64,000 bases of DNA, taken from assembly GCF_024294805.1 (NCBI RefSeq), contig NZ_JANCLU010000012.1, positions 1-64,000 on the forward strand. Reading direction: 5' to 3'. The position numbers were made by a program, and so were the translations under genes. Shown piece after piece: positions 38,622-49,372 of this stretch. The notes beneath the pieces are model-generated. The model did no database searches. It was not told where the DNA came from and was given only the letters and a program-made list of their open reading frames with translations. Origin of the DNA: Alsobacter ponti. GTDB taxonomy: Bacteria; Pseudomonadota; Alphaproteobacteria; Rhizobiales; Beijerinckiaceae. How positions within the stretch are numbered: position 1 is the stretch's first letter; every line of letters begins with the position of its first letter.

Positions 38622-38704
38622 CATATGTGCGGCCGTTTATCCGCTTACTGCGGCCAGCAGCAGGAGTGACGGGCGGGGCCGGCGCGCCGCGCCGCCCCCG
38701 TTCT

Positions 38705-40369
<1,665 letters not shown>

Positions 40370-40580
40370 GGGCGTTTCCCTCCAGCCGGCCCAGCGGGGG
40401 ACGCCGGGCTCAACCTCCCTGGCGCAGGAGCGTTCTCCGACAACGCTCTGTGGCGGCAACCGTTTCTTCACGGGGGAACGCCGTGGTGCGACTCGCCTGG
40501 AACGTCGCATGCCCGCGGCGCGTTCTGGTCAAGGCCAAGCACTTAGGGGGACGGTGCCGCCGCGACCCCAGGAGACAGTC

Positions 40581-42452
40581 TTGACCGAGCCGGAACAGAG
40601 CGCGCCTCAGGGCCTGACGGCGCTCTTCGCGACCGAGGAAAGCGCGGAGCAGCCGGCGGCCTCGCTGCAGCGTCGCTTCTGGGCCATGTCGTCGGGATTC
40701 TGGCGGGGAAAGTCGGCCGGCGCGGCCTGGCTCCTGACCGGCGCCATCATCGCGCTCGTCGGCGCCAACATCGCCATCCAGTACGGCATCAACCGCTGGA
40801 ACCGCTATTTCTTCGACGCGCTCGACGCCCACGACCCGGGGCGGATCAGCTTCGCGATGCTGTTGTTCGCGGCGCTGGCCGCCGGGGCCATCCTGGCGAT
40901 GGTGGCGCAGGTGTTCTGCCGCCTGACGCTCCAGGCGCGCTGGCGGCGCTGGCTCACCGGCTCGCTCGCCGGCCAGTGGCTGGCGGGGCGGCGCTTCTAC
41001 CAGATGAGCATCGCGGTGCCGGAGCTGGACAGCCCCGAGTTCCGCATGACCGATGACGTGCGCATCGCCACCGAGCCGATCGTCGACTTCGCCATCGGCC
41101 TCTCCAACGCCGTGCTGATGGCGGCGGTGTTCGTCGGCGTGCTGTGGAACGCCGGCGGGTCGATCACTTTCATGGGCTTCACCATTCCGGGCTACCTGGT
41201 GGTGTGCGCGGCCCTGTATGGCGGGCTGACCTCCGGCGTCATGATCTTCCTTGGCCGCCCGCTGATCCGCTACACCGAGCGCAAGAACGCGGCCGAGGCG
41301 CAGGTGCGCTTCGAGCTGGTGCGGGTGCGCGAGAACGCCGAGAGCATCGCGCTGATCGGCGGCGAGGAGGGCGAGGAGCGCCAGCTCGGCGGCACGCTCG
41401 ACGAGGCGCTCGGGCGCTGGCGCTGGGTGGTCTGGCAGCAATCGCTGATGACCTTCATCATCCACGGCAACACCATCCTCGCGCCCGTGCTGCCGCTACT
41501 GCTCGGCGCGCCGAAATACCTGTCCGGGGAGATGTCGCTCGGCCAGCTGATGCAGATCGCGGCGGCCTTCGTGCAGGTGCAGCTCGCGTTTAACTGGCTG
41601 GTCGAGAACTATATCAGGCTCGCCGAATGGTCGGCCTCGGCCGACCGCGTGGTGGCGCTGTGGACGACGCTGCGCCGTCTCGCCCGCGAGGACGAGGAAG
41701 AGCGGATCACGCTCACCGAGAGCCCGGACGAGGCCATCCACCTGCGCAACCTCAGCGTCCACCAATATGGCGGGCGCGTCGTCATCAACGGTGCCGAGGC
41801 GAGCTTCCAGCCCGGCGAAAAGATCCTCATCAAGGGCGATTCCGGCGCGGGCAAGTCGACGCTCATCCGCGCCGTCGCCGGGCTGTGGCCGTGGGGGAAC
41901 GGCGAGGTCCAGATCCCGCGCGGGGCGCGGGTGATGTTCGTGCCGCAGCGGCCCTACATCGCCAACGGCACGCTCAAGGCGGCGCTTTCCTACCCCGATC
42001 CGCCCGACGACAGCCAACACCAGGCCATGCTCGACGCGCTGCACCGCTGCGGCCTGCGCCACCTGGCGGGACGGCTCGACGACGAGGAACGCTGGGACAA
42101 GACGCTCTCCGGCGGCGAGCAGCAGCGCGTCGCCTTCGCGCGCCTGCTGCTGCAGAAGCCCGAGATCGTCGTCATGGACGAGGCGACCTCCGCGCTCGAC
42201 GAGGCCAGCCAGGACTCGATGATGTCGCTGTTCAAGCACGAGCTCGCCGACGTCATGCTGCTCAGCATCGGCCATCGTCCGGGGCTGGAGGAGTATCACG
42301 AGCGGGTGGTCGAGCTGGTGCGCAAGCCGCGCGGCGCCCAGATGCAGGACGAGGGCGAGCCGCCGCGTCGGTCGGGCCGGCTGTCGAACCTGCTGCGGCG
42401 GGCGCTGCGTCCGCGCCCTTCTCCGGACCCGGCCGGCCGTCACGAGGCTTAG
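40581..42452 (+). CDS. BacA/SbmA-type ABC half-transporter (permease fused to ATPase, YddA-like)
   Basis: 623 residues from TTG 40581; AGGAG at 40570-40574 lies 6 nt upstream, and the frame further upstream has no usable site. The first ~380 residues form an ABC_membrane_2 (SbmA/BacA) domain: SGFWRGKSAGAAWLLTGAII, INRWNRYFFDALDAHD, RWRRWLTGSLAGQWLAGRRFYQ, DSPEFRMTDDVRIATE. The ATPase follows: Walker A GDSGAGKSTLIRAVAGLWPWG, signature TLSGGEQQRVAFARLLL, Walker B VVMDEATSALDE, and H-loop SIGHRPGLEEY. Proteins of this type move peptides, vitamins or very-long-chain fatty acids. Related BacA proteins matter for lipid A modification and host chronic infection in rhizobia. The substrate is unknown here. 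Confidence 0.92.
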   Translation: MTEPEQSAPQGLTALFATEESAEQPAASLQRRFWAMSSGFWRGKSAGAAWLLTGAIIALVGANIAIQYGINRWNRYFFDALDAHDPGRISFAMLLFAALAAGAILAMVAQVFCRLTLQARWRRWLTGSLAGQWLAGRRFYQMSIAVPELDSPEFRMTDDVRIATEPIVDFAIGLSNAVLMAAVFVGVLWNAGGSITFMGFTIPGYLVVCAALYGGLTSGVMIFLGRPLIRYTERKNAAEAQVRFELVRVRENAESIALIGGEEGEERQLGGTLDEALGRWRWVVWQQSLMTFIIHGNTILAPVLPLLLGAPKYLSGEMSLGQLMQIAAAFVQVQLAFNWLVENYIRLAEWSASADRVVALWTTLRRLAREDEEERITLTESPDEAIHLRNLSVHQYGGRVVINGAEASFQPGEKILIKGDSGAGKSTLIRAVAGLWPWGNGEVQIPRGARVMFVPQRPYIANGTLKAALSYPDPPDDSQHQAMLDALHRCGLRHLAGRLDDEERWDKTLSGGEQQRVAFARLLLQKPEIVVMDEATSALDEASQDSMMSLFKHELADVMLLSIGHRPGLEEYHERVVELVRKPRGAQMQDEGEPPRRSGRLSNLLRRALRPRPSPDPAGRHEA

Positions 42453-42518
42453 CGTCCGCGAATTGATGGAATTGTAACGAAAATCCGTCAGGTTCATTCG
42501 ACTTGGACGGGAGATTTC

Positions 42519-43052
42519 ATGTCCACGCAATTGCCAGATGTTAATTTCCACTTGGCCGTGTACCAGGCCGCCGGCCAGCGCGTCACCGGGCTTCCGGCCG
42601 ACACCTGGGTTTCGGTCGAGCGCTTCACGGACGAACACGCCGGGCGCGCCCGCTACCACGACTTGCATCAGCCGGCGCTGGCGCTCGACCTCGGCATCGC
42701 GCTGTTGCGCGCCGCACCGTCGCCTCCGGGGGAGGCGGTGCACGGCCGCACCGTGCTGATCGCCAACGCCGAGGTGGCGCGCCTGTACCAGAGCGGCGTC
42801 CAGCTCGCCACGGGCGAGCAGGAGCAGGCTTTCGCGGAGGCCGTCATGGCGGCGCGGGCGAAGCTGGAAGAGGAGTTCCGGGCCCGGCTTGCGCCGCCGC
42901 CGCGCGCGAAGTCGACGCCGCGGCTCACCGCCGCGCTCGCCGGGGCGCTCGCCGCCCTGGTGGCGGTGCTGCTCTTCGGTCAGGTCGCCGCCTCGATGCG
43001 CTCAGGCTCGCTGAGCGACAGCATCAACCGCACGTTCGGCGCGAGCCGCTGA
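42519..43052 (+). CDS. Hypothetical protein with C-terminal membrane segment
   Basis: 177 residues from ATG 42519, with GGGAG upstream. No signal peptide; residues ~1-125 look soluble (VERFTDEHAGRARYHDLHQPALALDLGIALLR, and a long Glu/Ala-rich helix EQEQAFAEAVMAARAKLEEEFRARL). One hydrophobic segment follows (LTAALAGALAALVAVLLFGQVAA), leaving a short Ser-rich tail. The layout is that of a tail-anchored membrane protein. I do not recognise a family. It follows the ABC transporter gene by 66 nt and may be expressed with it. Confidence 0.7.
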   Translation: MSTQLPDVNFHLAVYQAAGQRVTGLPADTWVSVERFTDEHAGRARYHDLHQPALALDLGIALLRAAPSPPGEAVHGRTVLIANAEVARLYQSGVQLATGEQEQAFAEAVMAARAKLEEEFRARLAPPPRAKSTPRLTAALAGALAALVAVLLFGQVAASMRSGSLSDSINRTFGASR

Positions 43053-43120
43053 CCCCTCGTCCGGAGCCGATGGCGTCCCCAGATGTTAGGGAGATGCCCG
43101 CTTCCGCGCCGGAGGTTCAC

Positions 43121-43537
43121 ATGCGCTCGACCATCATGCTTGCCGCCGTCCTCGCCGTCGCGCCGTCGGCGCGCGCTCAGGACGCCAACGGCCGGTTCGT
43201 CATGTCGCCGACCCCGGACGGCTATCTGAAGATGGACACCCGCACCGGGGCGGTGAGCCAGTGCACGAGGCAGGGCGGCGATTACCAGTGCCGCCTCACG
43301 CCGGACGAGCGCACCGCGCTCCAGGACGAGATCGACCGCCTGTCACGCGAGAACGCCGAGCTGCGCTCCCGCGTGGCCGGCGGACCCGCCCCGGCGCTGC
43401 CGACCCCGGCGCCCGGCGAGGCGAAGCCCAGCGGGCCGTCGGACGCCGACATCGACCGCGCACTGACCGTGATGGAGCGCTTCCTGCGCCGGTTCAAGGA
43501 CATCCTGCGCGACGAGCCGACCCAGAACCGGCTGTGA
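43121..43537 (+). CDS. Small periplasmic coiled-coil protein
   Basis: 138 residues from ATG 43121, chosen because GGAGG (43111-43115) is 5 nt upstream. A Sec signal peptide is likely (RSTIMLAAVLAVAPSARAQ). Residues ~25-60 form a small beta region with two cysteines (VSQCTRQGGDYQCRL), possibly a disulfide. A short coiled coil follows (DEIDRLSRENAELRSRV), then a Pro/Ala linker and a basic helix (MERFLRRFKDILRDE). Similar small proteins occur in Rhizobiales, but no function is known to me. It is 68 nt after the tail-anchored protein gene. Confidence 0.72.
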   Translation: MRSTIMLAAVLAVAPSARAQDANGRFVMSPTPDGYLKMDTRTGAVSQCTRQGGDYQCRLTPDERTALQDEIDRLSRENAELRSRVAGGPAPALPTPAPGEAKPSGPSDADIDRALTVMERFLRRFKDILRDEPTQNRL

Positions 43538-44332
43538 TCAGGCGAGCCCGAGCTCGGCGTCGGTCGCCGCGCGCGCCCATTTGTCGCGCGGGGGCCACGG
43601 CCGGGCGCGCCAGTGCGGCTCGAAGACGAAGCTCGACACGGCGCGGCCAGGCGGCAGGGCGCCGTTCCCCGCGCCGCGCGAATAGTCGTAGTAGAGCTTG
43701 ACGATCTCCTCGCGCGTCACCTGCCGCGCCGCGGGGTGGGCGATGCAGGCGTCGCGCCACTCCCGCACGCGGGAGAAAGCCGGCGTGTCGGGGATGTCCA
43801 CGCCCTCATAGTAGTCGACGAACCAGAATCTCATGAACATCGGCGTGAACACCGCCTCGGCGTAGCCGAAGCGCTCGAACAGGAACGGCCCGCCTCGCGA
43901 CCACGCGCGCAGCGCGTCGTCGAGCTTCGCGTATTGCGCGAGCAGGTCGTCGCGCAGCGCATCGCGGCGGTCGGGGTTCTGGTTCATCACGAAGCGATAG
44001 CCGGCGGAGGTGAAGTCGCCTTCCAGCGCCACGACCATGCCCTCCAGCGCGTGCTCGTAGGGGTCGCGCCGCATCACCGGCGGGTCGGGGAAGCGGCCCT
44101 CGAGGTAGCGCAGGATGACGAGGCTCTCCTTGATGACGCCGCCGTCCTCCGTCTCCAGCACCGGCAGCGCGGTCGTGCCGCGCGTCTTGGCGAGGAGCGC
44201 CTTGTCGCGCGGGCGGGTGATGTCGACGACCTCGAAGCGCACCCGGTCGCGCATGCCCTTCAGCTCCAGCAGGATCTCGACGCGCTGGCTGAACGGGCAG
44301 ACGGGGATGTGGTGGATGGTCAACTCGGACAC
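43538..44332 (-). CDS. Glutathione S-transferase family protein
   Basis: 264 residues from GTG 44332, with GGAG 7 nt upstream; an upstream in-frame TTG at 44350 is less likely. The thioredoxin-like N-terminal domain is clear: HIPVCPFSQRVEILLELKG has the CPFS active-site motif of omega/beta-type GSTs, followed by TALPVLETEDGGVIKESLVILRYLE, which holds the cis-Pro and the glutathione-binding ES pair. The helical C-terminal domain includes GPFLFERFGYAEAVFTPMFMRF. It converges with the small periplasmic protein gene with no gap between stops. Role in detoxification or thiol redox is inferred from family only. Confidence 0.9.
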   Translation of the reverse strand: MSELTIHHIPVCPFSQRVEILLELKGMRDRVRFEVVDITRPRDKALLAKTRGTTALPVLETEDGGVIKESLVILRYLEGRFPDPPVMRRDPYEHALEGMVVALEGDFTSAGYRFVMNQNPDRRDALRDDLLAQYAKLDDALRAWSRGGPFLFERFGYAEAVFTPMFMRFWFVDYYEGVDIPDTPAFSRVREWRDACIAHPAARQVTREEIVKLYYDYSRGAGNGALPPGRAVSSFVFEPHWRARPWPPRDKWARAATDAELGLA

Positions 44333-44509
44333 GTCGGGGCTCCGGGCCAAGGGCGGTCAGGCTAGCCGCTCTGCGGGGAGGGCTGCAACCGCCGGTCGTG
44401 GGTGCCGCGACGCACTTTTCTCCCCGGGAGGCTCTGTTAACGTTCAGGTTGCATCCGGCCCCGGGGCCGGCGTGGAGATCCGGTCCTGCGTATCGCGTCC
44501 AAAGTCTTT

Positions 44510-46795
44510 TTGGTGGGCGGAATTCCAATCGCCATCGCCGCCGTCATCGCGGCGGCGGCCTGGCTGCTGCTGCGTGAGGCCGACCGGGCGCGCAACGGCG
44601 CGGTGCTGGCGGGCTCCATCTATCGCGACCTGCTCGTCGCCACCGCCGAGCGCGACCGCTACGTCATCGCGCCGCCCGCCGACCGGCGCGACACGGCGCA
44701 GCGCTTCGCCTCGCAGACTTTGCGGGCGCGCGACGACCTGGCCGCGCTGGCCGGCGTCGCGCGCACTCCGGAGCAGGCGGAGGCGGTGGCGCTCGCCTCC
44801 CAGACGCTGGAGCAATACACGGCGCAGATGCGCCGGCTCACCGCCTCCACCGAGCGCAACGACCGGCTTGTGCGCGAGATGGCCGAGCGCGCCACGGTGC
44901 TCACCGGCCTTGCCGAGCAGGCGCGCATGCGCCAGCACGCCTCCAACGCCGACATCGTCACCTCGCTGACCGAGAAGGACCGGCGGCTTCGCCTCATCCG
45001 CGACATCGTCGACAAGGCGCAGGAGCTGCGGGCCCTGGTGGCGGCGGCTCGCCTGCAGGCGGCGCGCCTGGCCGAGGACGGCCGCGGCGGCGCGGCCGCC
45101 AACGACCGCGAGCGCGGACAGGCCTTCGCCCGCTCGCAGCTGCGCAACGCCGTGCTCGACCTGATGCGCGCGCTCGAGGCGGCCGGGCGCAAGGACGACG
45201 CGGTGACGCTCGGTGAGCACCTCGCCGGGCTCGACGCCGGCGGCGCCGCGGCCGAAACGGCGCTCGTCGAGTGGTGCGAGCGCATGCTCAAGGTCGACGA
45301 CACCGAGCAGCGCGCGCTGCATGAGGAGCTGGCGCAGCTGCTCACCTATTCCGTGCAGGCCAACGAGACCGAGCAGGCCACCCAGAACATCGCCATCGCC
45401 GTGCTGAAGCTCGGCCAGCGCACCTCCGAGGCGCTCGGAAAGCGCGACATCGAGGCCGTCATCGCCATCGTGCGGGAGAGCGACAAGCTCGCCTCCACCA
45501 TGGCCAGCCTGCCGATCTCGCCGCTGATCCAGACCGAGATGATCGACGCCATCGGCGAATGGCGCGACCGGCTGTTCACCACCGTCTCCGGGCTGCGCGA
45601 GCAGAACGCCACGCTGTGGGACATGGACCGCTCGGCGGTCGAGCTGACGGAAGGGGCGCGCTCGCTCAACGACATGTTCACCGGCGCCGCCGACCGGCTC
45701 GGCGCCACCATCCGCACCATCCTGTTTGTCGGCGGGTCGTTCGGCCTGCTGTTCGGCGCGCTGGCGGGCTTCGTCGTGGCGCGGCAGATCACGCGGCCGC
45801 TGCGCCGCGTTCAGCAGAGCATGATCCGCCTTGCCGAGGACCCCGCGTCGGGCGGAGTCAGCGACTCGGACCGCAAGGACGAGCTGGGGGACATGGCGCG
45901 CGCCGCCAATTTCTTCGTGCACGAGATCGTGGCCCGCGAAGGCGCGCTGCGCGACGCGGTGGACCGCGCCGACGCGGCGCTCGAGGAACTGCGCCGCACC
46001 CAGGCGACGCTGATCCAGGCCGAGAAGATGGCCTCGCTCGGCCAGCTCGTCGCCGGCGTCGCGCACGAGATCAATACGCCCGTCGGGGTCGCGCTGACCA
46101 CCGCCACGCTGGTCGGCGAGGAGGCCCGCCAGTTCGCCGAGGAGGCGAAGGGCCAGCAATTACTGCGCTCGCGGCTGATCGCCTTCACCGAGCGGATGAG
46201 CGAGGGGGCGCGGCTGCTGACCGTCAACCTCACCCGCGCCGCCGACCTCGTTCACAGCTTCAAGCAGGTCTCGGCCGACCAGGTGAGCGGCGAGCGGCGC
46301 GCCTTCGACCTGCGGACGTGGCTCAACGAGCTCCTGACCAGCCTGGGGCCCGTGCTGCGCCGGCGCTCCCTCACCGTCGACGTCGACTGCCGCCCCGGCC
46401 TCACGGTGGAAACCTATCCCGGCGCGCTCGGGCAGGTGCTGACCAATCTCATCGTCAACGCCGCCGTCCACGGCTACGACGACGGCTGCGGCGGCCACGT
46501 GCGCATCGCCGTGCGCGAGCCCGGCCCGGGGCGCGTCGCGATCGAGGTGGCCGACGACGGCAAGGGCATCCCGCCGGAGCGCATCGAGCGGATCTTCGAC
46601 CCGTTCTTCACCACGGCGCGCCACCGCGGCAACACGGGACTCGGCTTGCACATCGTCTACAACCTCGTCGTCCAGACGCTTCGCGGGCAGATCGAGGTCA
46701 GCAGCGAGCCCGGGCGGGGCACGACGTTCCGCATCGACATTCCGGGCACGTCGCTCGCCGTCGCCCCGGCCGAAGCCGAGGTCGAGGCCGTGTGA
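44510..46795 (+). CDS. Membrane sensor histidine kinase
   Basis: 761 residues from TTG 44510. The N-terminal membrane helix (PIAIAAVIAAAAWLLL) is followed by a long helical periplasmic region (~380 residues, several coiled coils), a second membrane helix (TILFVGGSFGLLFGALAGFVVA, about residue 405) and a HAMP domain. The phosphoacceptor is His519 in GQLVAGVAHEINTPVGVALTT, and the ATPase core has NAAVHGYDDG, DDGKGIPPERIERIFDPFFTT and NTGLGLHIVYN. The true start is uncertain: no ATG or GTG is available, and CTG 44486, which has GGAG at good distance, would add eight residues. No response regulator is adjacent. The gene is 26 nt upstream of a dipeptide-type binding protein, suggesting ligand sensing through that protein. 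Confidence 0.92.
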   Translation: MVGGIPIAIAAVIAAAAWLLLREADRARNGAVLAGSIYRDLLVATAERDRYVIAPPADRRDTAQRFASQTLRARDDLAALAGVARTPEQAEAVALASQTLEQYTAQMRRLTASTERNDRLVREMAERATVLTGLAEQARMRQHASNADIVTSLTEKDRRLRLIRDIVDKAQELRALVAAARLQAARLAEDGRGGAAANDRERGQAFARSQLRNAVLDLMRALEAAGRKDDAVTLGEHLAGLDAGGAAAETALVEWCERMLKVDDTEQRALHEELAQLLTYSVQANETEQATQNIAIAVLKLGQRTSEALGKRDIEAVIAIVRESDKLASTMASLPISPLIQTEMIDAIGEWRDRLFTTVSGLREQNATLWDMDRSAVELTEGARSLNDMFTGAADRLGATIRTILFVGGSFGLLFGALAGFVVARQITRPLRRVQQSMIRLAEDPASGGVSDSDRKDELGDMARAANFFVHEIVAREGALRDAVDRADAALEELRRTQATLIQAEKMASLGQLVAGVAHEINTPVGVALTTATLVGEEARQFAEEAKGQQLLRSRLIAFTERMSEGARLLTVNLTRAADLVHSFKQVSADQVSGERRAFDLRTWLNELLTSLGPVLRRRSLTVDVDCRPGLTVETYPGALGQVLTNLIVNAAVHGYDDGCGGHVRIAVREPGPGRVAIEVADDGKGIPPERIERIFDPFFTTARHRGNTGLGLHIVYNLVVQTLRGQIEVSSEPGRGTTFRIDIPGTSLAVAPAEAEVEAV

Positions 46796-46821
46796 CGTCA
46801 CGAAGGGGAGGGGACGCAAGG

Positions 46822-48441
46822 ATGATCGACGCGATGGCCGGCGCCCGCCGGCGAGTGGCCGGCGTTGCGGCGCTGGCCGTGATGCTGCTCGCGGCGTCGG
46901 CCCCGGCCGTCGCCAAGACGCTCGTCTTCTGCTCCGAGGGCAACCCCGAGGCGCTCAACCCGCAGATCGTCACGACCACGACCGGGATGAACGCCGGCCG
47001 GCCGATGTTCAACAACCTCGTCGAGTTCGCCAAGGGCACGACCACCGTCGAGCCGGCGCTGGCCGAGAGCTGGACGGTGTCGCCCGACGGCGTCGAATAC
47101 GTGTTCCATCTGCGGGCGGGCGTAAAGTTCCACTCCAACGCCGTGTTCCAGCCGACGCGCACCATGAACGCCGACGACGTGGTGTTCTCGCTGATGCGGC
47201 AGTGGAAGGAGGACCACCCCTTCCACAACATCTCCGGCTACAGCTTCGACTTCTTCCGCGACCTCGGCATGCCCGAACTGCTCAAGAGCATCGAGAAGGT
47301 CGACGACCGCACCGTGCGGATCACGCTGACGCGGCCCGAGGCTCCGTTCCTCGCCAACCTCGCCATGCCGTTCAACGTGGTGCTGTCGGCCGAATACGCC
47401 GAGCGCCTGCTCACCATCGGCAGGCCGGACATGCTCGACACCCAGCCCATCGGCACCGGGCCGTTCGTCTTCCAGGGCTTCCAGAAGGACGTCACCGTCC
47501 GTTACCGGGCCTTCGACGACTACTGGGGCGGGCGCCAGGCCATCGACACGCTCGTCTTCTCTATCACGCCGAATCCGGCGGTGCGCCTGACCAAGCTCAA
47601 GGCCGGCGAATGCCACGTGATGGCGTTCCCCAACCCCGCCGACGTGCCCAAGATCGCCGAGGACCCCAATCTCACTTTGCTCAGCCAGGAAGGGCTGAAC
47701 GTCGGCTATCTGGCGATGAACACCTCGCGACCGCCCTTCGACGACGTGCGGGTGCGCCGGGCGGTGAGCATGGCCATCGACAAGGCCGCCATCGTCGCGG
47801 CCGTCTACCAGGGCGCCGGTACGGTGGCGAAGAACCCCATCCCGCCGACGCTGTGGTCCTACAACGACGCGATCAGCGACGTGCGGTTCGACCGCGCCCA
47901 GGCGCAGCGCGCGATGGCGGAAGCGGGCTACCCGTCGGGCTTCGACGCCGACCTCTGGTACATGCCGGTGAGCCGTCCCTACAACCCGAACGGCAAGCGC
48001 ATCGCCGAGATGATCCAGTCCGACCTCGCTCCGCTCGGCATCCGCCTGCGGCTGGAGACGCGCGAGTGGAGCGAGTATCGCCGCGAACTGCAGGCCGGCA
48101 CCCCGGCGCTGGCGCTCTACGGCTGGACCGGCGACAACGGCGATCCCGACAATTTCCTCAACGTGCTGCTGGGCTGCACCTCGGCGCGCACGGGCGGCAA
48201 CAACATCGCGCGGTGGTGCGACCCGACCTACGACGACCTCGTCAACCGCGCCAAGCGGCTGCCGGACCGGCCCGCGCGCGAGGCGCTGTACCGCCAGGCG
48301 CAGGAGATCTTCCACGACCAGGCCCCGTGGGTGCCGCTCGCGCACTCGGTGGTGTTCATGGCGACGCGCAAGGGCGTGAAGGGCTTTGTCATCGACCCCC
48401 TCGGCCGCCACCCCTTCGACGGCGTCGACATCGTGGAGTGA
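46822..48441 (+). CDS. Dipeptide-type periplasmic solute-binding protein (SBP_bac_5, DppA-like)
   Basis: 539 residues from ATG 46822. A Sec signal peptide is present (RRVAGVAALAVMLLAASAPAVAKT). The body closely follows DppA: LVFCSEGNPEALNPQIVTTTTGMNA, NADDVVFSLMRQWKEDHPFHN, PIGTGPFVFQGFQKD, YWGGRQAIDTLVFSITPNPAVRL, KAGECHVMAFPNPADV, VRRAVSMAIDKAAI and GWTGDNGDPDNFLNVLLGC. DppA binds dipeptides, and in some bacteria heme, and delivers them to an ABC importer; none is encoded next to it. Its close pairing with a histidine kinase hints at a sensing role. Confidence 0.92.
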   Translation: MIDAMAGARRRVAGVAALAVMLLAASAPAVAKTLVFCSEGNPEALNPQIVTTTTGMNAGRPMFNNLVEFAKGTTTVEPALAESWTVSPDGVEYVFHLRAGVKFHSNAVFQPTRTMNADDVVFSLMRQWKEDHPFHNISGYSFDFFRDLGMPELLKSIEKVDDRTVRITLTRPEAPFLANLAMPFNVVLSAEYAERLLTIGRPDMLDTQPIGTGPFVFQGFQKDVTVRYRAFDDYWGGRQAIDTLVFSITPNPAVRLTKLKAGECHVMAFPNPADVPKIAEDPNLTLLSQEGLNVGYLAMNTSRPPFDDVRVRRAVSMAIDKAAIVAAVYQGAGTVAKNPIPPTLWSYNDAISDVRFDRAQAQRAMAEAGYPSGFDADLWYMPVSRPYNPNGKRIAEMIQSDLAPLGIRLRLETREWSEYRRELQAGTPALALYGWTGDNGDPDNFLNVLLGCTSARTGGNNIARWCDPTYDDLVNRAKRLPDRPAREALYRQAQEIFHDQAPWVPLAHSVVFMATRKGVKGFVIDPLGRHPFDGVDIVE

Positions 48442-48556
48442 GCGCGCTCATTTGCAACTCCGCCGCTTGCAGTGCGGGGTGCCTGTTCAGTATTGCCAGT
48501 CCACTCTTCTAGCTTTAAATATAACGCCTTACCCGCCGAGCAGCGTGCTGCCGGCC

Positions 48557-48598
48557 CGAAGGCCGCTAGGGGCAACCCGATGCGGCCTTCGCTTTTTT
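48557..48598 (+). terminator. Rho-independent terminator after the dipeptide-binding protein
   Basis: Perfect 10-bp stem CGAAGGCCGC / GCGGCCTTCG with a 15-nt loop and a CTTTTTT tail, ending 14 nt before the NYN gene. It separates the high-GC operon from the AT-richer gene downstream. Confidence 0.85.
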
Positions 48599-48611
48599 AG
48601 GCGTTAATTTC

Positions 48612-49277
48612 ATGAGAACCATTGTTTATGTCGATGGCTTCAATCTTTATTACCGCCTGCTTCAAAAACATCCTCATCTGAAATGGCTAAATCCGAAGCG
48701 CCTCGCGGAAGAAGTTCTTAATCCCCAAAACGATGTGCGGGGAGTTCGATACTATACGGCGAACATCTCAGGTCGGACAGACCCGACCGCGCCAGCCCGT
48801 CAACAGACGTATCTGAATGCGCTAGCATCAATACCTGAGATTTCCGTGCATCGGGGAACATTCCTGTCCGCGCAGAAATTCGCAGCGCTTGTCCATCCGC
48901 CGGAGTTCCGCCCCCCTCAACAGGGTCAGCTATTGGAACCCTGGCCTTCCGTGGTCAAAATACATAAAACAGAAGAGAAGGGTAGTGACGTCAATCTTGC
49001 TTGTCATATGCTGCTGGACGCATTTGAGGACAAGTACGACGTCGCTGCGGTTATATCGAACGACAGCGATCTGATCGAACCGATTCGAATCGCGACCGTA
49101 AAGCTGGGCCGGATCGTAGGATTGCTCACGCCCGTAGCAAATCCGAACCCAGGACTTCGAAGCGTATCGACTTTCGTCCGCCGCCTGCACCCAGCCCACC
49201 TTGCATCGGCTCAGTTTCCCGATCGGATCGAGCTGCCTGATGGGTCAGAGATTTCAAGGCCCGAGTCGTGGACGTGA
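48612..49277 (+). CDS. NYN-domain (PIN-like) putative RNase, atypical base composition
   Basis: 221 residues from ATG 48612. The NYN/LabA-type fold is recognisable by its acidic residues: IVYVDGFNLYYRLL (Asp8), EKGSDVNLACHMLLDAFEDKYD, and AAVISNDSDLIEPIRIA. These match the metal-binding positions of NYN nucleases, so endoribonuclease activity is plausible. Codon use and GC (near 50 percent by eye) differ from all neighbours, and it sits alone between a terminator and the rne terminator, as expected for a horizontally acquired cargo gene. Stand-alone NYN proteins of this size are common in variable islands; a defence or toxin-like role is possible but not shown. Confidence 0.82.
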   Translation: MRTIVYVDGFNLYYRLLQKHPHLKWLNPKRLAEEVLNPQNDVRGVRYYTANISGRTDPTAPARQQTYLNALASIPEISVHRGTFLSAQKFAALVHPPEFRPPQQGQLLEPWPSVVKIHKTEEKGSDVNLACHMLLDAFEDKYDVAAVISNDSDLIEPIRIATVKLGRIVGLLTPVANPNPGLRSVSTFVRRLHPAHLASAQFPDRIELPDGSEISRPESWT

Positions 49278-49319
49278 TCCGATGCCCTGCCTCCCGTGCT
49301 CGCGGGTGAGGACTGGGCC

Positions 49320-49350
49320 TAAAAGCGACGGGCCCCGCAGGGCCCGTCGC
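49320..49350 (-). terminator. Rho-independent terminator of rne
   Basis: Perfect 11-bp stem GCGACGGGCCC / GGGCCCGTCGC with a 4-nt loop. On the minus strand it is followed by TTTT, so it ends rne transcripts 23 nt past the stop; it may also end the NYN transcript. Confidence 0.85.
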
Positions 49351-49372
49351 CTAACTCGACATTGCGTTCGAC

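Noticed and set aside
46822-48441. Dipeptide importer operon
   Set aside because: Only the binding protein is present; the next gene is an unrelated low-GC NYN gene behind a terminator.
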